Source of the DNA: Athripsodes cinereus
Taxonomy: Eukaryota; Arthropoda; Insecta; Trichoptera; Leptoceridae
NCBI GenBank assembly: GCA_947579605.1
Contig: OX388312.1
Coordinates: 6,324,001 to 6,388,000, forward strand
DNA: 64,000 bases
Direction: 5' to 3'
The notes under the pieces were generated by a model, which was not told where the DNA came from, did no database searches, and saw only the letters and a list, made by a program, of their open reading frames with translations. Within the stretch, counting starts at the first letter, position 1. Every line of letters starts with the position of its first letter. The position numbers and the translations under genes are program-made. Shown here piece by piece: positions 1 through 11,770 of the stretch.

Positions 1-384
1 TCCAACTAACCCAAACTTTCGTTGTGATAGGCTTCATCTTTCCCCAACTGGATATAGGCCTTTTCAAAATTTATCCACAAATTTTAGTCTTGTCCAAAAA
101 GAACCCACTGTTCAACCATTACCTGTACTGTATTCTTAGGCCACTATTTTAGGCCTTATTACTTCTTTTTTTATTCCACGAGTACCTTCTCCAGAACTTA
201 GTAAGCAGTTCATTCACATTTACATCATCACGGCATTTTCCAAAAGTGAAGTGGCCTGTGGACTAACTGCGTGTTATAAATATGCAAGTTTTTCATGAAA
301 TTCAGACCTTCAGGATGGCTGGCATGTCTCAGCGATGATTTGAAAATGGTACCTACCTAAATATCTCTACGACAGATATCGTTG

Positions 385-498
385 CTGCGCAATATGCGAG
401 ATTGAACTGGAGTGAGAGGTGTTCAGGAGTTGTTCGAGACAGCGCAGGACCGAGAAGCCTATACCAAGATGATTGACAGGGCACTTACAGAAGAATAA
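385..498 (+). pseudogene. LINE ORF2 C-terminal remnant (RGV-ELF-AQDR tail)
   Basis: Translation gives MRD, a stop, TGVRGVQELFETAQDRE, then AYTKMIDRALTEE and TAA at 496-498. It aligns by eye with the + strand tail at 37858-38030 (EWTGMRGVEELFRAVQNR) and belongs to the C-terminal end of a non-LTR retrotransposon polyprotein. Upstream sequence is decayed and the first Trp position is a stop. Confidence 0.6.
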
Positions 499-1090
499 GA
501 AATATCTTAAACGTAATGTTTTATGAGCCCCTGTATTCTACGAGTACAGTGCATTCGAAAACTTACAGGAAGGAGGCCATGTTGTTTGATTTTATTTGAG
601 ATTGAAGAAAGAAGTTAGATGATGAAGACCAGGACATAATGACTTAAATGGACCATTCCTTGAACTTTGAAGGTGATAAAACTGGTGTTTTTACCGTGTA
701 TAATAATATTCACAATGCCACATTGTTGCTTAATTGTTAATCTCAACGGAACACTACTGTTTTAAATAATAAAGGTAGTAGGTAGAAAGATTTTATTTCT
801 ACTTTGTTCTCGGCTAATTAAAATGGAGGAAACTTTTAATTTAAACAATGCCTTTCATAATAATAAAATAAAAATACAACCAAAATATTGCGAAACTGAC
901 CATTGTTTCAAAACTATATTATACCGAATAACTTTGAAATAGCTTTATTGCTTTGAGCCTTTTGGTTACTTTAATCAAAGGAAAATATGTACCTTATTAT
1001 AAAATTTAAAGCTCTTTTTATAAAATAATTAATCAAAATATTTGCATCTTGATACTTTATTTATAATAATTTTGATATTATTATTCTGAG

Positions 1091-1287
1091 AAAAGGCAGA
1101 TGTTCGAAAAACCGAAAATATTTTTCATATTTAAATCAATGCTGCCACAAATTTTGAATGTCTTAATTTATTGTTGGTACGGAGAGGGCAGTTTGCATGC
1201 TTAATACACGCAGTTGGTCTGCTGGCTACTCCACTTGTGGGATATGCCGTGATTGTATGATAGTAGGTAATAGTAGTAGTAGTAGAA
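1091..1287 (+). repeat. Dispersed repeat family X, copy 1
   Basis: Starts with AAAAGGCAGATGTTCGAAAA and runs through GCCACAAATTTTGAATGTCTT, TTGGTACGGAGAGG, TTTGCATG, TGGTCTGCTGGCTACTCC and ACTTGTGGGATATGCCGTGA, ending in (TAG)n. The same order of blocks recurs at least ten more times in this window. It has no coding capacity. The 3' end resembles the tail of the LINE at 52430-52672. Confidence 0.75.
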
Positions 1288-1362
1288 AAGACGCCGTCTA
1301 ATGTATAGTTTTTCACCATTGAATTGATATACGATGCCTGCAATAACCAGAATAGTTACGTT

Positions 1363-2190
1363 TAGAGGGTATCTTTTCCCGGATTATTTTTGTTCCCGGG
1401 AAACGGGAAATTTTTAACAAATTTGGTATAGAAACTCTCATAACTTGTTGACCCTTGCAAACATTTTGATTTGATAAAAAAAAAACAAATTTTTGTTACC
1501 AATATAAGTAATTTGCTTAAAAAAACTAAATAGCTGACTGACGAGATTTATTTAGGTACTCTTTGTTATATCAAAATAAAAATTGTTTACAAAATATATA
1601 AACTTTTAATTTTTGATCATCCTATCAAGCAAAAAAATGTTATGGATTTTGGCAAAGCTTTTTAAAGATTTTTGACTTTAAAAAATGAGAAATTTCGACA
1701 AAAAATGATTTTTTATATCGGTTAATATCCATGAATAAAACAAAAAAAATGACAGTTGGCTGCACTAATATTTTTAAGAACTATCTAATTTTTCGAAATA
1801 TGTAAAAAAAACATGAAAAATTGTAGGATTCTTATACACTGTCGGCCAAACACACCTCCGATTTCGAATTATATTTAGAATAATTATGCTTCTTTCAAAC
1901 GAATACATTGAAGCTATAATTAAGTTTTTTTTTAAAGTATAACACTTATATTGGTAATTAATATTATTTTTCATATTTTCATATCAAAATATTCGTCAGC
2001 TTCTACAAGTTTATCACGACTATTACAGTTAACTAAACAAAGATTTCGGTATCGGTATGGCAATCTGCATGACTAATAATTTGTATTTTTTCCCGGGAAA
2101 GGATTCGTTTTTTTCCCGGGAAACGGGAAATAAAAATTAGAGGGTTTTCCCGGGAATTCCCGGGCGGGAATTCCCGGGAGTAACCCTCTA
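1363..2190. mobile_element. Non-autonomous hAT-type MITE with 8-bp target duplication
   Basis: The element is bounded by terminal inverted repeats TAGAGGGT (1363-1370) and ACCCTCTA (2183-2190). It is flanked by perfect 8-bp direct repeats GTTACGTT at 1355-1362 and 2191-2198. An 8-bp duplication with TAG-starting termini is the hallmark of the hAT superfamily. Both ends are packed with the palindrome TTCCCGGGAA and its halves: near 1374-1410 on the left, and in tight succession from about 2091 to 2179 on the right. The 828-bp interior is AT-rich and codes for nothing, so it would depend on a transposase made elsewhere. It sits just beside a decayed LINE tail. Confidence 0.9.
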
Positions 2191-2201
2191 GTTACGTTAC
2201 A

Positions 2202-2400
2202 TCATGCTACTTCCTTCGTGAGGTAGGCAGAAAGGATCGGTGGCCATTTACTTCTATCCTTGCATACAAATTTCGCTTCCATCAATGTCATACAATTACG
2301 CACTGTTACACAACCGAACTCCCAGACTTTTAATGATGAATATAAGAAGAATTTCAAAACTTTATGTACAAAATAAATGCACCTTTGTGATGGTCTCACC
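2202..2400 (-). pseudogene. LINE ORF2 C-terminal remnant (SAYPT-type tail)
   Basis: On the - strand the frame reads VRNCMTLMEAKFVCKDRS, then KWPPILSAYLTKEVA and a stop. It aligns with RNCMNVEEAKEVCNERSVW, RSIFSAYPTWDTA at 52560-52672, so both are ends of one non-LTR retrotransposon family. Only the last roughly 35 codons are clearly alignable. Confidence 0.6.
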
Positions 2401-3387
2401 AGATCTTAGAATAATAGCACACATTATCTTGAGAACCGGCGAAGAGCAATTCTCTCACTATTAATTATTAAGTTTTTTAATGTCTTGTAAATAAGGGGTA
2501 GGTATACGTAAAAAAATGTATAATTAGGTTTATTAAACCTACCTTCAATTGAGAGATAAGGTATGCCATATATCATAATATTATCCCATTATTTATTGAT
2601 ACAGAAAAAATAACTTGCATAGTTATAACAAGCAGTTAGTGTACCAATAACTCTACCATTGAGGACTTCCGTGATGGCATAGTTGGAATTTAATTCAATG
2701 CATACTGGGTGAGCTTATCGCCGTTGTGTGTTATTTTTCGACAAACTCAGATGCTTTTTTATACTTTTACCTAATTTTTTTCGCACACAATTTGTAGTGT
2801 GGGCGATATGTGTGTTCCTAAACAATATAGTTTTAATAATAGCTGAAACATTTTCTCATGATGAATAGGTGATATTGTATAAAAGCTGTGCCATGGTAGC
2901 AGAACTAGGTAGGTACTACTTACAGTAATGGTGATAAATCCGAGTAAACTCCTCGCAAACAGACAGTGACAAGTTATAACATTTATATGGCAACACCTCA
3001 CCAGTTCACCAAGATAGTACAATACAACAATGTGTCATACTAAAATTAATAATTATTTTTTTTCTATTCAAGAAATATTTTTTTAAAATATGTATTCACA
3101 AATTCAAATTATAACTATTAATTTTTCCGTGTAAAGATATTCGTCCCCAGTCAGCCTAATTATGCTGGTATAAGGAGAGCATCTCATTATGAATATAAAG
3201 GTATTTGTAATTATGTACTATTTATTACAGTTTCATTACAGACTTAATTTTATTTCACTATTACAGTCTTATTTTTATTACACTATATTACTATACCTAC
3301 TATACTATTACTATCTTTATCATCACGATAACTTTCACACATGAACTCCTGTAGATTCCTGACAAAATATCATCATTATCATCGCCC

Positions 3388-3576
3388 TTAACGCTCTTCT
3401 CGGGAGCACAGGTCAGAAATCAGACTCCTCTGCGCCAATTGCATCACCTCTTCCCACGACATTCCAGTGCTCTCATATCGTTTTTGTAGGAACGGTGTAT
3501 TATGAAAAAGGGACGCCCGAGCCGTCGGAACCCTTGCAGATGGAAGAACAGTGCTCATTTTGGTCAATTTTGACAA
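3388..3576 (-). pseudogene. LINE tail remnant (WEEV-AQRS-REER family), copy 1
   Basis: On the - strand an open frame ends MSWEEVMQLAQRS, LISDLCSREER and stop. Nucleotide homologues lie at 32470-32645 (- strand) and on both sides of the DNA transposon at 16728-18411 (+ strand). The composition is clearly less AT-rich than the surroundings. It is the 3' coding end of a non-LTR element; the clade is not assigned. Confidence 0.6.
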
Positions 3577-4868
3577 AACATATTATCACACTGCATCCCC
3601 TAATTTTATATACATAGATGTCACAATAATGTGACCACAGACAACAAAATCAATCAGAGCCAATTCTTAAGGTGGTACTTACATGTTTTAACATTGAAAA
3701 GTAACTATTTCTCATCGAGAGATTTCTATTTATCCGCTTCCCTAAGCAAAACTCATAGCTCAAGGTAAGCCCGAGGTTGTTTATTGTTTATTGTAAATCA
3801 TTCCCCATATGTCCTTTATGGGACACTTGGGTTCATCATAATTATACAGGATAAAAAGAATAAAAAGAACAACACAAAAAGAATACATGAAAGAATACAA
3901 AGCAGTGAAACAAAGCAATGGAAATTGAGTCAATGTGTGTATAATATATAAATGTGAACATAAATTAATAATATATTAAGGTAAAATAAATAATAATAAT
4001 AATAATACATTTTTTAGTTCTAGAAGGATATGAAGAGTCCCCTTAGTATCACGTCTAAGGTTGTATTTTAAAAACAAAAAGGATTAAGTTAGCAAGCCTT
4101 AACTGCGTTTTGAAAATATTTACTAATCTTAGATTTTAAGGAGGATGTCTGAATTGGCTGGATATACAATTTTTAATAAAAATAACTAAAAATTAATAAT
4201 TTGTATAAACTATGCCCATGATACATTCAACAACTAGTACCTACTTACTTTGAATTTCACGGTCAGCTTTATGCAACATTAAGTACTAAGCAAGAATACA
4301 ATTTTAAGTGTGAATTTATTACGTTTTTTTTTCTTGTCTATGAGTCATCTTACATAGGTCTTATAATTATCAGTTATGAATCTAGCAAAGACCTTCCCGT
4401 CCTGTACCTGTTAGTTAAAACAGCTCTGGATTCTTAACCAATGCCATGTTTTTTTTTAATTTTAATCCCACACTTTTTAATATTAGTTTTTTATAATCAA
4501 ATGACACTTAAATTTTCTTGTTTGTGGCTTGATACGTTGTTGTTAATCATCATCCAATTCGGCTCAAACTTAAAACAAAACGTGGTGTGATAAATTACCT
4601 ACCTACAGCGAACAGGAACAGTAGAACATTTTAGAAGCGTTCATATCGAAATAAAAAGTATCTGAATAAATACATACTGTATTTCCTTTACAACCCCGGA
4701 AATAATATAGAAGAAAATATAGATACTCGAATAATTTTCGTTCAATTTTATGTCATGGTTTTGCTGTTATAAAATAAAGGTAAGTCTCCCAGCTTTTCGT
4801 GAAGGGAGGTTGTTGATCAATTCCGCTATTAGGACTTAAAGTATTATTTAAAAATTACAAAAAAATGT
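3577..4868. other. No gene seen; AT-rich sequence
   Basis: Contains A-rich and T-rich low-complexity runs around 3840-4020 and nothing recognisable as a gene or element end. Confidence 0.5.
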
Positions 4869-5594
4869 ATTCACTTAAATGTATTGTGGCTCTATACTGA
4901 GCTATGGTGTTAAGTGTTGGGGAAGTGTAGCTGGTGTTCACATGTATCCTGTTGATGTGGCTCAGAAGGCGATTGTGAGGGTTATGAGCCGGGCGCCCTA
5001 TAGGCATGCATCGGATCCACTGTTTAGGAAATATGGTATCTTGGATTCCAGGCAAACGTACATCAAAAATGTTGTTACGCGTTACAGGAGAGCCTGCCCG
5101 GGAGAGGCTGCTTGGGTGGACCGGCGTGGTACTCGTTCGGTTACAAGAGGTACTATGTTTGTTCCGCCAGTGAGAACAACCTTGGGACAGCGCTCGGCAA
5201 GGTATCTTGCCCCGAGGCTCTACAACTCTGTTCCCGAGCTAATAAAGTTGCTCGGTGGGTGGAGATGCTTCAGCCGGGGGCTAAAGGTTTGGTTGCTTGA
5301 CACGGGTAGAGAGGAAGCAAAAAAGAGACTATTTTTACATGTTGTGTAATTTTTTTGTGCGATTTCAAGGTGAATTGGTTGTTACGGTACTTTCTTGATG
5401 TTTTGTAGCGGCTTGCCTCGATACAGGCACTCGCCTAGTGAGGTTGCTGCGGGTTATGACTGCATAGTCCTGATTAACTTGCTTGTTCCGGCGCGCACGC
5501 TCAGTCACATTATCTGTTTTGGCTGCCTGTTATGCATGTTGGATTGGTGTCTTGTTGTTTTTCTTTTTTTCATTTTTTGTAAAAAAAAAAAAAA
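4869..5594 (+). mobile_element. 5'-truncated LINE 3' end with poly(A) tail
   Basis: An open frame at 4879-5349 encodes about 156 residues typical of the region after the reverse-transcriptase fingers in CR1/Jockey-like LINEs: LSYGVKCWGSVAG, AQKAIVRVMSRAPYRH, then ARYLAPRLYNSVPELIK and GLKVWLLDTGREEAKK. A 230-bp GC-richer 3' UTR follows and ends in a run of 14 A at 5581-5594, as expected for target-primed reverse transcription. The frame is intact over its length, so this is a fairly young but 5'-truncated insertion. No catalytic YxDD motif is present because that part is missing. Confidence 0.75.
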
Positions 5595-6572
5595 TATGTT
5601 ATGAATTTTTGACACATTTGGATGTGGTTCAAAATACGATTGATTAATCTAGAGTGGTTCAAAATATTATTGTCACTTATTTCAAATAAACTTTTTATCT
5701 TAAAGAATATTAAATTACAGTTAGGAATTTGGGGTCCCGTGTCATTTTAACTTCCATTATTTTCGGTAGAACTAATTATACACATTTTATGAATCATCTA
5801 TGTTATATCAACATAACATAAATATAACGATATGTTTCTAAAAATAAAAATTTAAAGATTCAACTTCACTTTAATAATCGTGAAGGCGTACAATAATTAA
5901 TAATATTTTGACATATATTATACCTAGGTACTTGAATATTTTATTTCATACAAGGTACTAGAAGTACTTTCAGATGAACGTAATTGTAACAGTTACATTA
6001 AATTAATGTATCACACCATATTATTTACGTTACAATATAAAACATATTAATTTGACATAGTTAATTACGTTAACTCAACTCTACATAATATAAGCAATTT
6101 ATACGTCTCAAAAAGTACTCGATGTACCATTCTCATCACTCTAAATTTCACATATTACCTAAGATTTAGGTGGAAAAATAAGTTGTTTTTTTTATTTTAT
6201 TGTCTGTAAATATCTTAAATCTGTGGGCCTAATAACTAAGAATTATTTTGTTGAGATTAACTTCTTCATGTCTTGAGATCACATTTCAAATTTTTCTCGT
6301 CAGTGGTGCTTGACATTTTAATATATCTTGAAATGACGTCACTTAAATATATACATTTACATAAAACATTTTGTATCTTCTAGAGTTACTGTCAAAATAT
6401 CCTAGAAGATATACCTATAATGAATTCCGCACGGTTTATTCAGAAAGATTTCAAGAACGAAATATGTTCTTAGCTTTACTGAAATACCTCATTATAACAT
6501 TAGTAAAAAGATCTTTTAGTGAATTTGTCATACATAGGTTTTCATTGAAAACATGAACCTATAGCGCGTGTA

Positions 6573-6739
6573 TTTTTTTTAAAGACATATCTGAGTTTTG
6601 TCTGTTATAAACCCAAATACAACCTAATACACCTTCTACAGTAAGATTTTTAGAAGGGGATTTTGCCGGTAGCTGGTATCGAACCATGGACCCCTTGTTC
6701 ACGAGGCCGAGACTCTACCTCCAGGCTACCGACGAACTC
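6573..6739 (-). repeat. tRNA-derived SINE A, copy 1
   Basis: On the - strand it starts GTTCGTCGGTAGCCTGGAGG (A-box region) and has GGTTCGATACC (B box). It continues through the shared body with CAAGCTTTTAG-like sequence and AAGGTTGTATTTGGG, ending in an A-rich tail. This copy is diverged. The paired A and B boxes support a tRNA-derived, RNA-polymerase-III origin. Confidence 0.75.
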
Positions 6740-7400
6740 ATTTAACTCAACTCGACGAAATTATAGAAAAAATGATAACTACACTGCCATCTGTACAGAA
6801 CAAAATGTGGAATGAAAACTGCCTACCGATATGCCCACTGAAGACATGATTTTGACAAATAGTAAGGCGATGTCCGTTTCGACCAATTAGAGTGAAAAGT
6901 TTAATGCTGTACTTACATAAAAAAATGGGTGTGTACGTAGTATGGGGAACTAGTATAAATACTTCTTGATGACGTTATAATAACTCATATTTAAAAAGAC
7001 ATATTTTTTCGCAAAGAAAAGCTTAACTTAAATACTTTATTAAACTCAGAAAAATGTTTGGAATTACAACATTATTTTGTACTTAAGCCTGTGTTTGACG
7101 CTAAGATTATTTTTCTTCTTTCTGCTATGGCTTACTAAGTATCTAAATACGCAAGGCTTTAGGTACTTAGTAGTCAAAACCATAATATTTATAAGTAATC
7201 CTTATGCCGAACTTTTTGTGACATTATACCAGTCATTAAATGAATATTGTGTTTTTTTTTATTTTACATTAGGTAAGTAGGTACCTACCTCCATTAACAT
7301 TTTTCTCCATATTTTCTAAGTAAATTAAACACTTCGTTAATGTATGTAAATAAAATTTGAGTAAGGATCATTGGTATAGAAAATGTTAGTTCTGAAAAGA

Positions 7401-7557
7401 GTTCGTCGGTAGCATGGAGGTAGAGTCTCAGCCTAATGATCAAGGGGTCCGTGGTTCGATCCCAGGTGCCGGCAAACTCCCCTTTCACGACACAAGCTTT
7501 TAGGTTAGTGTGAAAGGTGTATAAGGTTGTATTTGAGTTTATAACAAAAACCAGCAG
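7401..7557 (+). repeat. tRNA-derived SINE A, copy 2
   Basis: Starts GTTCGTCGGTAGCATGGAGG, with B box GGTTCGATCCC at about 7453. It then has the family body (CCCCTTTCACGACACAAGC, AAGGTGTATAAGG, TTGAGTTTATAAC). The usual A-rich tail is missing because the foldback element at 7558-7723 abuts it. Confidence 0.8.
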
Positions 7558-7723
7558 CCCTAGTCAAAACACATTTTAGCGTCACTTGTCGTTCGACTAC
7601 AAACGAAATTACGACTATAATTGCAACAATAACGCATAATTATATGGTACATGTAGGTAGATTGTCGTAATTTCGTTTGTAGTCGAACGACTTCATAACG
7701 CTAAAATGTGTTTTGACTAGGGG
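7558..7723. mobile_element. Foldback element with arms of about 58 bp
   Basis: The left arm (7558-7615) starts CCCTAGTCAAAACACATTTT and ends CGAAATTACGAC. The right arm (7664-7723) is its near-perfect reverse complement, ending GTTTTGACTAGGG. The differences are a few bases in the middle of the arms. The central 48 bp are AT-rich. It would form a long snap-back hairpin and fits a foldback or MITE-type element. No clear target duplication was seen. Confidence 0.8.
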
Positions 7724-8462
7724 GCCTGATATATATTGAAAAAAAAGTAACATCAGAATAGTTGGAAAACATGTATTAAGTCTAGAGTAGCATAGCACTA
7801 GTTGGACGCTGTGGCAGCTGCCACGCGTTACCATCGCACCTGACGTTTTTATTACACTTATGACTTTCAATTTCTGTGAGCTTACTAACAAAATAAAATT
7901 GCGTAGTTTTTATACATGACGAATGTTCATTGTCGGCTATTTAGTTTTAATCGAATCTCGTGCTAAAATTGATATTTGCTATATCGGCAACTGCACGTAA
8001 TGAATCTTGTAGGTATGTGTTTCACTCACCGTTTCTATTGTCCAAATGTGTGTAACGGTTGAAAATTTCTGATATTCAATGTCTTGTTTTAACCTAGTAT
8101 TCTGCAATGTGTATCAGAAATGGAAACACAAAATCACCTAACTACAACACATTCGGCTGAAAGTGACAACCAAATTACAGAATCTTGGTGCCATTGGTAA
8201 ATATTTTGAATGAATATGTATATCAATGCACTTATGCGTGCCACAAACTAAGACGTTAACATTCAAGAGCAAAGTGAAGACATCGTTCTTTCAATAGAGG
8301 TTCCCGAGCCCTTGAGTTGAAAACTGCATTGAACGCTGCCGAAGAAATTACCCATCATCATTAGAATTCGGGTGAGGTCTTGGTGAAGAATAATAATTGG
8401 TCTTTCACTCTTTTCAAATGCAGACCAAAAACAAAAAGAAAATACCTATTTCATATATTCAG

Positions 8463-8665
8463 AGGTGAGGTTTGCCACCCATCCTGAACATTTTATTTTT
8501 TGCTGGTACGGAGAGGAAATCATGTATCTGATCTGCTGGCTACTCCACTTGTGGGAAATGCCATGATAGGATAGTAGTAATAGTATGACATCTTCCATGT
8601 TTATTACATGCAGCTGGTCTGCTGGCTACCCCCACTTATAAGATATGCCGTGATGGTAAAGTAGC
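8463..8665 (+). repeat. Dispersed repeat family X, copy 2, with duplicated 3' end
   Basis: Matches family X from GTGAGGTTTGCCACCCATCC to GATAGGATAGTAGTAATAGT. Its terminal third (CAGCTGGTCTGCTGGCTACC, ATATGCCGTGATGGTAAAGT) then follows a second time at about 8605-8665. Confidence 0.75.
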
Positions 8666-9910
8666 AAAATTCATTCTTAAATTGAAGATATGAATTGTTT
8701 AAATCACGAATATTTTATGAATCATCTTCTTTCACAGGGCAGTCGAAAATTTATAGAAAAAGTGTGATGCCATTCTTTCTCTTTATCTAAAACATCATTA
8801 AATTTGGTTGACAATTTTTAAATCATTGTCTTAATGCTTATGGCTGTTTTCATACATTGTCCCTCTTTTGACTAACTGTCGTATCTGACATTTTTTGGCA
8901 AAATCGACTTATGATCACCACTGTGTACTTACTTATATGTGTCCTGCATGATCTCACTGAAGATCACACCTGTAACTGTTACCGTTATCCCGGAATAGGT
9001 TTCTGATTTTTTGTCGTATTTACGAATTACTCTAAATAAAATGTGTTATATCTACTAATTCCTCAAAATTTCATCACGAAAATGATTCTAGGATATATAT
9101 TAATAGGAAAAAATAAAATCATGTTATATATTTACACTGTATCATATAACTACATAGGAGAGACGAAAATATATGCACTGCAAAACACAAAAAAACGCTC
9201 TCTTGAGCAATTCACATTTCGGCAGATACGACTGTTAGTCAGAAGAGTGACGATATTTTCTGTAAGTAGGTAATATTTTATTTTTCTGATAATGTATTTC
9301 TGGCAGCATACCACTCATGTGAACCTTAAAGGTTAAAGAGTAACCATAAACTTCAATTATTTAATTCTCATAGGGAATGTGATAAAATGCGTTTGTATTC
9401 TTAGTTACTTTTGCGAACATTTTTCACCGCCTACTACAACCATACTATGACAGTTTCGTGTGAACGAAAAAAAATAAAGATGGGACTATTATATTATCTA
9501 TCTAAGTAATTATGTATATAAGATTTTTTTCTGTGTATGGTGTAGTTTTTCTAGAAATTGTCTAGTTTCAAAGATTTTTTGTCAGTACGAAAAATTCTGA
9601 ATGAAATTTTGAATTGAATAGCAAACAAAAGAAGCTATTACGAATAATGTGAAAATTTTAAAGAGAAGATTTGTTACATGAGAAGAATCTTAAATAGAAA
9701 CAGATGATACGCCTTAAATGAATGTGAAAGAAGTAAATAGGTACGTAGGTATGCATAATATGAAAATAATGTATCCTTATTAGGTATCTTTATCACCATG
9801 AAGTCTTCTACAAATGAAAAAGTCTGAAGATTTACTGTAACACGTATTAAACAATCGATTCGTAAAACATTACTAATAGGATATTTATCAACTTTAATTT
9901 ATCGATAAAG

Positions 9911-10018
9911 TGGGTCACCCATTTTGAATGTCTAAATTTTATTGGCACGAAGAGGACAACTTGCATGTTTGTAACATGCAAATAATCCACTGGCTGCCCC
10001 GGAACATGACTTGATAGA
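9911..10018 (+). repeat. Dispersed repeat family X, copy 3 (partial)
   Basis: Contains GGGTCACCCATTTTGAATGT, TTGGCACGAAGAGG, CTTGCATGTTTGTAACATGC and CACTGGCTGCCCC in the family order. The 3' end is decayed. Confidence 0.65.
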
Positions 10019-10967
10019 GTCATCAAAAAAATATTAAATTGACAAAAAATCAAAGATGTTGCCATATACCTACTCGTAGAAACCTGAGCGTTTTGCTTTT
10101 GATATTCGATCATCATGCATTTTTTCCCATCTCATTGCATTTTTTTTCAAGACTCAATTTAAACTAAAAACTGTTTTGTCCATATAATAAAAATACGCTC
10201 TTGGAAAAACTACATATTTTCGACGTAAAATGAATACCTCTAGTTAAGGTAATTTCATTTTCTTGGCTTGAAGATTTTTTTTTAAACAATATTGAGTGAA
10301 TGAACGTAGAATAAATCATATAAAAATTACTTGAAGGCGTAGAATAATAAAGCAAAAGTAATGTTACACCCACATTCGAAAGTTTTTTTTTTTCACTTTT
10401 CCCCGTATGTAGGTATGACGTACGTTTTAATGTTTATTAGAAAAAGAAATAGGTTTAATATTGTATGAACGTAGATAGGTAGTACGGAACACGTTCTCCG
10501 TATAAGTTTCACTTTACCCAATTGAATTAAAGTGAATTAGTAATAACAATTAATGAAAATAATGAAACCTTAAGTTATGAAAATGTCTAAAATTTTCTCT
10601 TCTGTCTTTGAGAAACATTTCGTTCAATATCTCGGATGTTAATATAATTATATTTCGAAAAGTTTAAACAATTGTTCAATAAGATAATAATAATAACATG
10701 AACTGACTTATTTATTTGCATAAAAGTGTTTTTATTAGAATAACTTCGGTAGGAAGCTATTCAGAATTAATTTAATTGATAATTTGTAGAGAATCACTAA
10801 AACAATGCCTTCAATGGCTAGATAACATCAGAACCACGAAGAACTTTAAAACGATTAATAAATTTATTAAAGCTATCTATTTACATACTATTCCGTTTGT
10901 AATATTTTTTGTAAATAGGGTAAAGGCACGAACACAAAAAACTAACCTATATACTTTTATTTCGTAG

Positions 10968-11227
10968 CTCTGCCATCGGAAGGGCCCAAAATCACTGGCG
11001 GCTTAAGGCGATACCACATTGGAGACACGGCTAGACTCTGGTGCGTCTCTGGCCCGAGCAGTCCCCCCGCAAGTCTTTCTTGGATGCTGAATGGTAAACC
11101 AGCCCCACCAAGTACTCTCCGTGGACCTAGAACTGCACCAGCTGCTCAAGGTCTAACGACTACCTCACTTGGTCTCGAGTTCAAAGTCAGACCTGAACAT
11201 TTCAAAGATGGAGATTTGAAACTCAAG
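10968..11227 (+). CDS. beat: Beat-like gene, exon coding the first part of Ig domain 2
   Basis: Internal exon of a beaten-path (Beat) family cell-surface immunoglobulin protein; family members bind Side-type receptors and steer motor-axon defasciculation. The acceptor TTTCGTAG ends at 10967 and the donor GTGAGA starts at 11228. The frame opens with two bases of a split codon and then runs 86 codons without a stop. Visible Beat hallmarks are LPSEGPKITGG, RYHIGDTARLWC (first Ig cysteine), LSWMLNG (core Trp), TTTSLGLEFKV and HFKDGDLKLK at the exon end. The second Ig cysteine is the first codon of the next exon. The family usually has a signal peptide and a first Ig domain upstream; I could not find those exons in 1-10967, so the gene is 5'-incomplete here. 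The base before the first cysteine encodes Trp where I expect a smaller or polar residue. I cannot tell which Beat paralogue this is. Confidence 0.88.
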
Positions 11228-11634
11228 GTGAGATTTAATCTCTTTATTACAAAAATATCTTGATCTTTAATTAATATCTAATAGTTCAATCCTGACCAAC
11301 TTCTTATGAGCCATGAGTTTTTGTGATAGGTTCCAAACCATAGATCTCTGCACAAACTGTCAATAAATAAGTATCTAAGACTTTTCTCGCTTTTTAAGTT
11401 TTTTTTTTTCAATTTCCAAAATTCATATCTCTCCGATAGAAATGATGAGCAGTGAAAAAAAGATATTGCTCTACAAAAGATTTCATTAAATTGAAAACAT
11501 GTTCAACTTAATTCTAACGATGAATTGATTATTTTTTACAATTATATTTAATTAAGGCATCTTTTTTTAACTTATGTAGGTACTACCCGATATTTTCACG
11601 ACAACATAAATTTGTTTTTTTTTCTTTACAACAG

Positions 11635-11770
11635 TGTCTATCAACCATCGCGACACTTTACTGGCGAAGCAACGAAGAGAGTGTTGAAGGAGAGAAACCA
11701 CAGCGTGCTCCTGTTCTGGAGAGCAGAGACAGTGCTGCAGGACCTGATTCAAGAGCTCACAGAGTCCAAG
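11635..11770 (+). CDS. beat: Beat-like gene, exon completing Ig domain 2
   Basis: This 136-bp exon continues in phase 0 from the exon ending at 11227, across a 407-bp intron. Its acceptor is a pyrimidine tract followed by ACAACAG at 11629-11634 and its donor is GTAATA at 11771. It starts with the second Ig cysteine (CLSTIATLYW), followed by RSNEESVEGEKP, APVLESRDSA and SRAHRVQ. This reproduces the Beat pattern of a Cys, a hydrophobic strand with Tyr-Trp, then an acidic linker. It ends after the first base of a codon, which is completed by the exon at 29214. The agreement of frame, splice sites and family motif on both sides makes the exon secure. The acidic, low-complexity tail is the usual linker between the Ig fold and the membrane anchor. 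Confidence 0.88.

Larger units (their letters stand above)
1..10967 (+). other. Probable upstream intron or 5' flank of the Beat-like gene
   Basis: The splice acceptor at 10967 shows that an upstream exon exists. No Ig-domain-1 exon could be recognised in this stretch, so most of it is probably intron. Between the repeats listed separately (for example 499-1090, 2401-3387, 3577-4868, 5595-6572, 7724-8460, 8666-9910 and 10019-10967) I see only AT-rich unique sequence. Confidence 0.4.

Noticed and set aside
1..10967. Ig domain 1 and signal-peptide exons of the Beat gene
   Set aside because: I looked for an open stretch with Cys, WYK and SGxYxC-like motifs in phase with the acceptor at 10967 and found none; they probably lie upstream of the window.
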